From Chitinophaga sp. (GTDB taxonomy: Bacteria; Bacteroidota; Bacteroidia; Chitinophagales; Chitinophagaceae), in NCBI RefSeq assembly GCF_017745275.1, contig NZ_JAGHZS010000012.1, positions 62,001 through 126,000 of the forward strand: 64,000 nt of DNA, read 5' to 3'. The first letter of the stretch is position 1. Each line of letters begins with the position of its first letter. Positions 63,227 to 64,000 of this stretch are shown here, piece by piece. The position numbers and the translations under genes are program-made. A model generated the notes under the pieces. The model ran no database searches. It worked only from the letters and a program-made list of their open reading frames with translations, and had not been told where the DNA came from.

Positions 63227-64000
63227 TTATAGTGATTTTGCTGTCATTAACCCGCTGCGCTTTTCACTGAACGCTACCAGGTCGAGCAGTGGTCCGGTCA
63301 TAAATGTGGTAGCCAGGGCCATCAACACCAGCATCGCGAATATTTCAGGAGATAAGATACCAAGATCAAAACCAATGTTGAGTACCACCAGCTCCATCAA
63401 TCCACGGGTATTCATCAGTGCGCCAATAGATACAGACTGACGCCAGTTTTGACCCATTAGTCTGGCTGTTATGGTACTACCGCCAAACTTGCCGGCTACT
63501 GCCACCAGCATGATCATGCCACATACCGCCCACAAATCACCCTGGTTAAGTAACCCGATATGTGTTCTTAAGCCGGTGAAAACAAAGAAAATGGGGAGCA
63601 ATATAATCACGCTTACATCTTCCAGTTTATCAGTCAATACTTTTTTGATAGGGGTAGCAGGCATGATAACACCCGACAGGAATGCGCCAAATAAGGCGTG
63701 TATGCCAATTACTTCCGCTATCCAGGCAGAGATTAGCAGTACAAAAAGGATCAGCGAAACGGCTGCCTTGTCTTTTCCTTTGGCGAGTTGTTTTTCGGTT
63801 ATTTTGGCTAGCCAGGGTCGCACCAGCAGCAACATCACGGTTACAAATACAATGGCCAGCGCAATGGTGACCACCGCACTGAGTAAGCCGCCTGCATTTA
63901 CAATAGCCACTACTACTGCCAGTATGCACCAGGCAGTGATATCATCTGCCGCTGCGCAGGTGATGGCCATAATACCCAGCGGTGTATGGGTTAATTTTCT
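63227..64000 (-). CDS. Cation:proton antiporter (KefB/CPA2 type), truncated by the window
   Basis: The C-terminal part of a polytopic exchanger of the CPA2 family; the frame stays open to the right edge, so its start is outside. The visible 257 residues have about seven membrane helices, with AAADDITAWCILAVVV (the ion-binding aspartates), GVIMPATPIKK, PIFFVFTGLRTHIGLL and MNTRGLMELVVLNIG. The substrate is probably Na+ or K+ against protons. Confidence 0.92.
   Translation of the reverse strand, partial: RKLTHTPLGIMAITCAAADDITAWCILAVVVAIVNAGGLLSAVVTIALAIVFVTVMLLLVRPWLAKITEKQLAKGKDKAAVSLILFVLLISAWIAEVIGIHALFGAFLSGVIMPATPIKKVLTDKLEDVSVIILLPIFFVFTGLRTHIGLLNQGDLWAVCGMIMLVAVAGKFGGSTITARLMGQNWRQSVSIGALMNTRGLMELVVLNIGFDLGILSPEIFAMLVLMALATTFMTGPLLDLVAFSEKRSGLMTAKSL

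Overview
The window reads as chromosomal DNA of a Gram-negative Bacteroidota, most likely Chitinophagaceae (Chitinophaga or a close relative; the genus is inferred from gene content, no search was run). Supporting signs are a fused lpxC-fabZ, a PorX regulator of type IX secretion, an ECF sigma/FecR/SusC/SusD locus, a short RpoD of about 290 residues, and promoters of the Bacteroidota form TTTG-N19/20-TAnnTTTG in front of rpoD, rpsP and rplS. No phage, integrase, IS transposase or CRISPR array is visible.

Layout. 1-7.7 kb, minus strand: a metallo-beta-lactamase hydrolase, an Atg22/UMF1-like MFS transporter, then a lipid A operon read HD hydrolase > lpxD > lpxC-fabZ > lpxA > ABC ATPase. 8-14.3 kb, plus strand: porX, a small conserved protein, a PhnP-like metallo-hydrolase, a helix-hairpin-helix protein, an acyl-CoA dehydrogenase and a diheme cytochrome c. 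14.3-18.4 kb, minus: a small helical protein and the proteostasis set tig > clpP > clpX. 18.8-28.8 kb, minus: ECF sigma > FecR > SusC (with STN domain) > SusD > IPT/NHL lipoprotein > secreted beta-helix protein, a complete envelope-signalled glycan uptake locus. Then tRNA-Leu(UAG), a ROK regulator, a VOC protein, a TPR protein and an S41 protease-like protein.

35-46.5 kb is dense in two-component signalling. A plus-strand run holds a giant hybrid kinase, a receiver, CheR, CheB and a receiver-kinase. tRNA-Ala(GGC) separates it from a minus-strand five-gene operon: E1-like ThiF protein > GNAT-like acyltransferase > 7TMR-DISM kinase > receiver-kinase > receiver. This operon joins two apparent biosynthetic enzymes to a membrane sensor cascade and is my best candidate for an undescribed system, possibly one that makes and senses a small molecule.

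48.8-64 kb is mostly housekeeping: an exported superoxide dismutase, envelope genes (GT39 glycosyltransferase, PAP2 phosphatase, LptF/G permease), rpoD, ffh, rpsP-rimM-trmD-rplS, tatA, gatA, a LysM lytic transglycosylase and a truncated cation:proton antiporter at the right edge.

Six or more intergenic junctions carry long, sometimes perfect, hairpins whose arms are built from 7-bp units beginning AGC (or ending GCT on the other arm) and which start on or next to stop codons. The best are a 54-bp perfect stem after the superoxide dismutase gene and a 41-bp perfect stem after porX. They look like one dispersed repeat family and are the second main finding.
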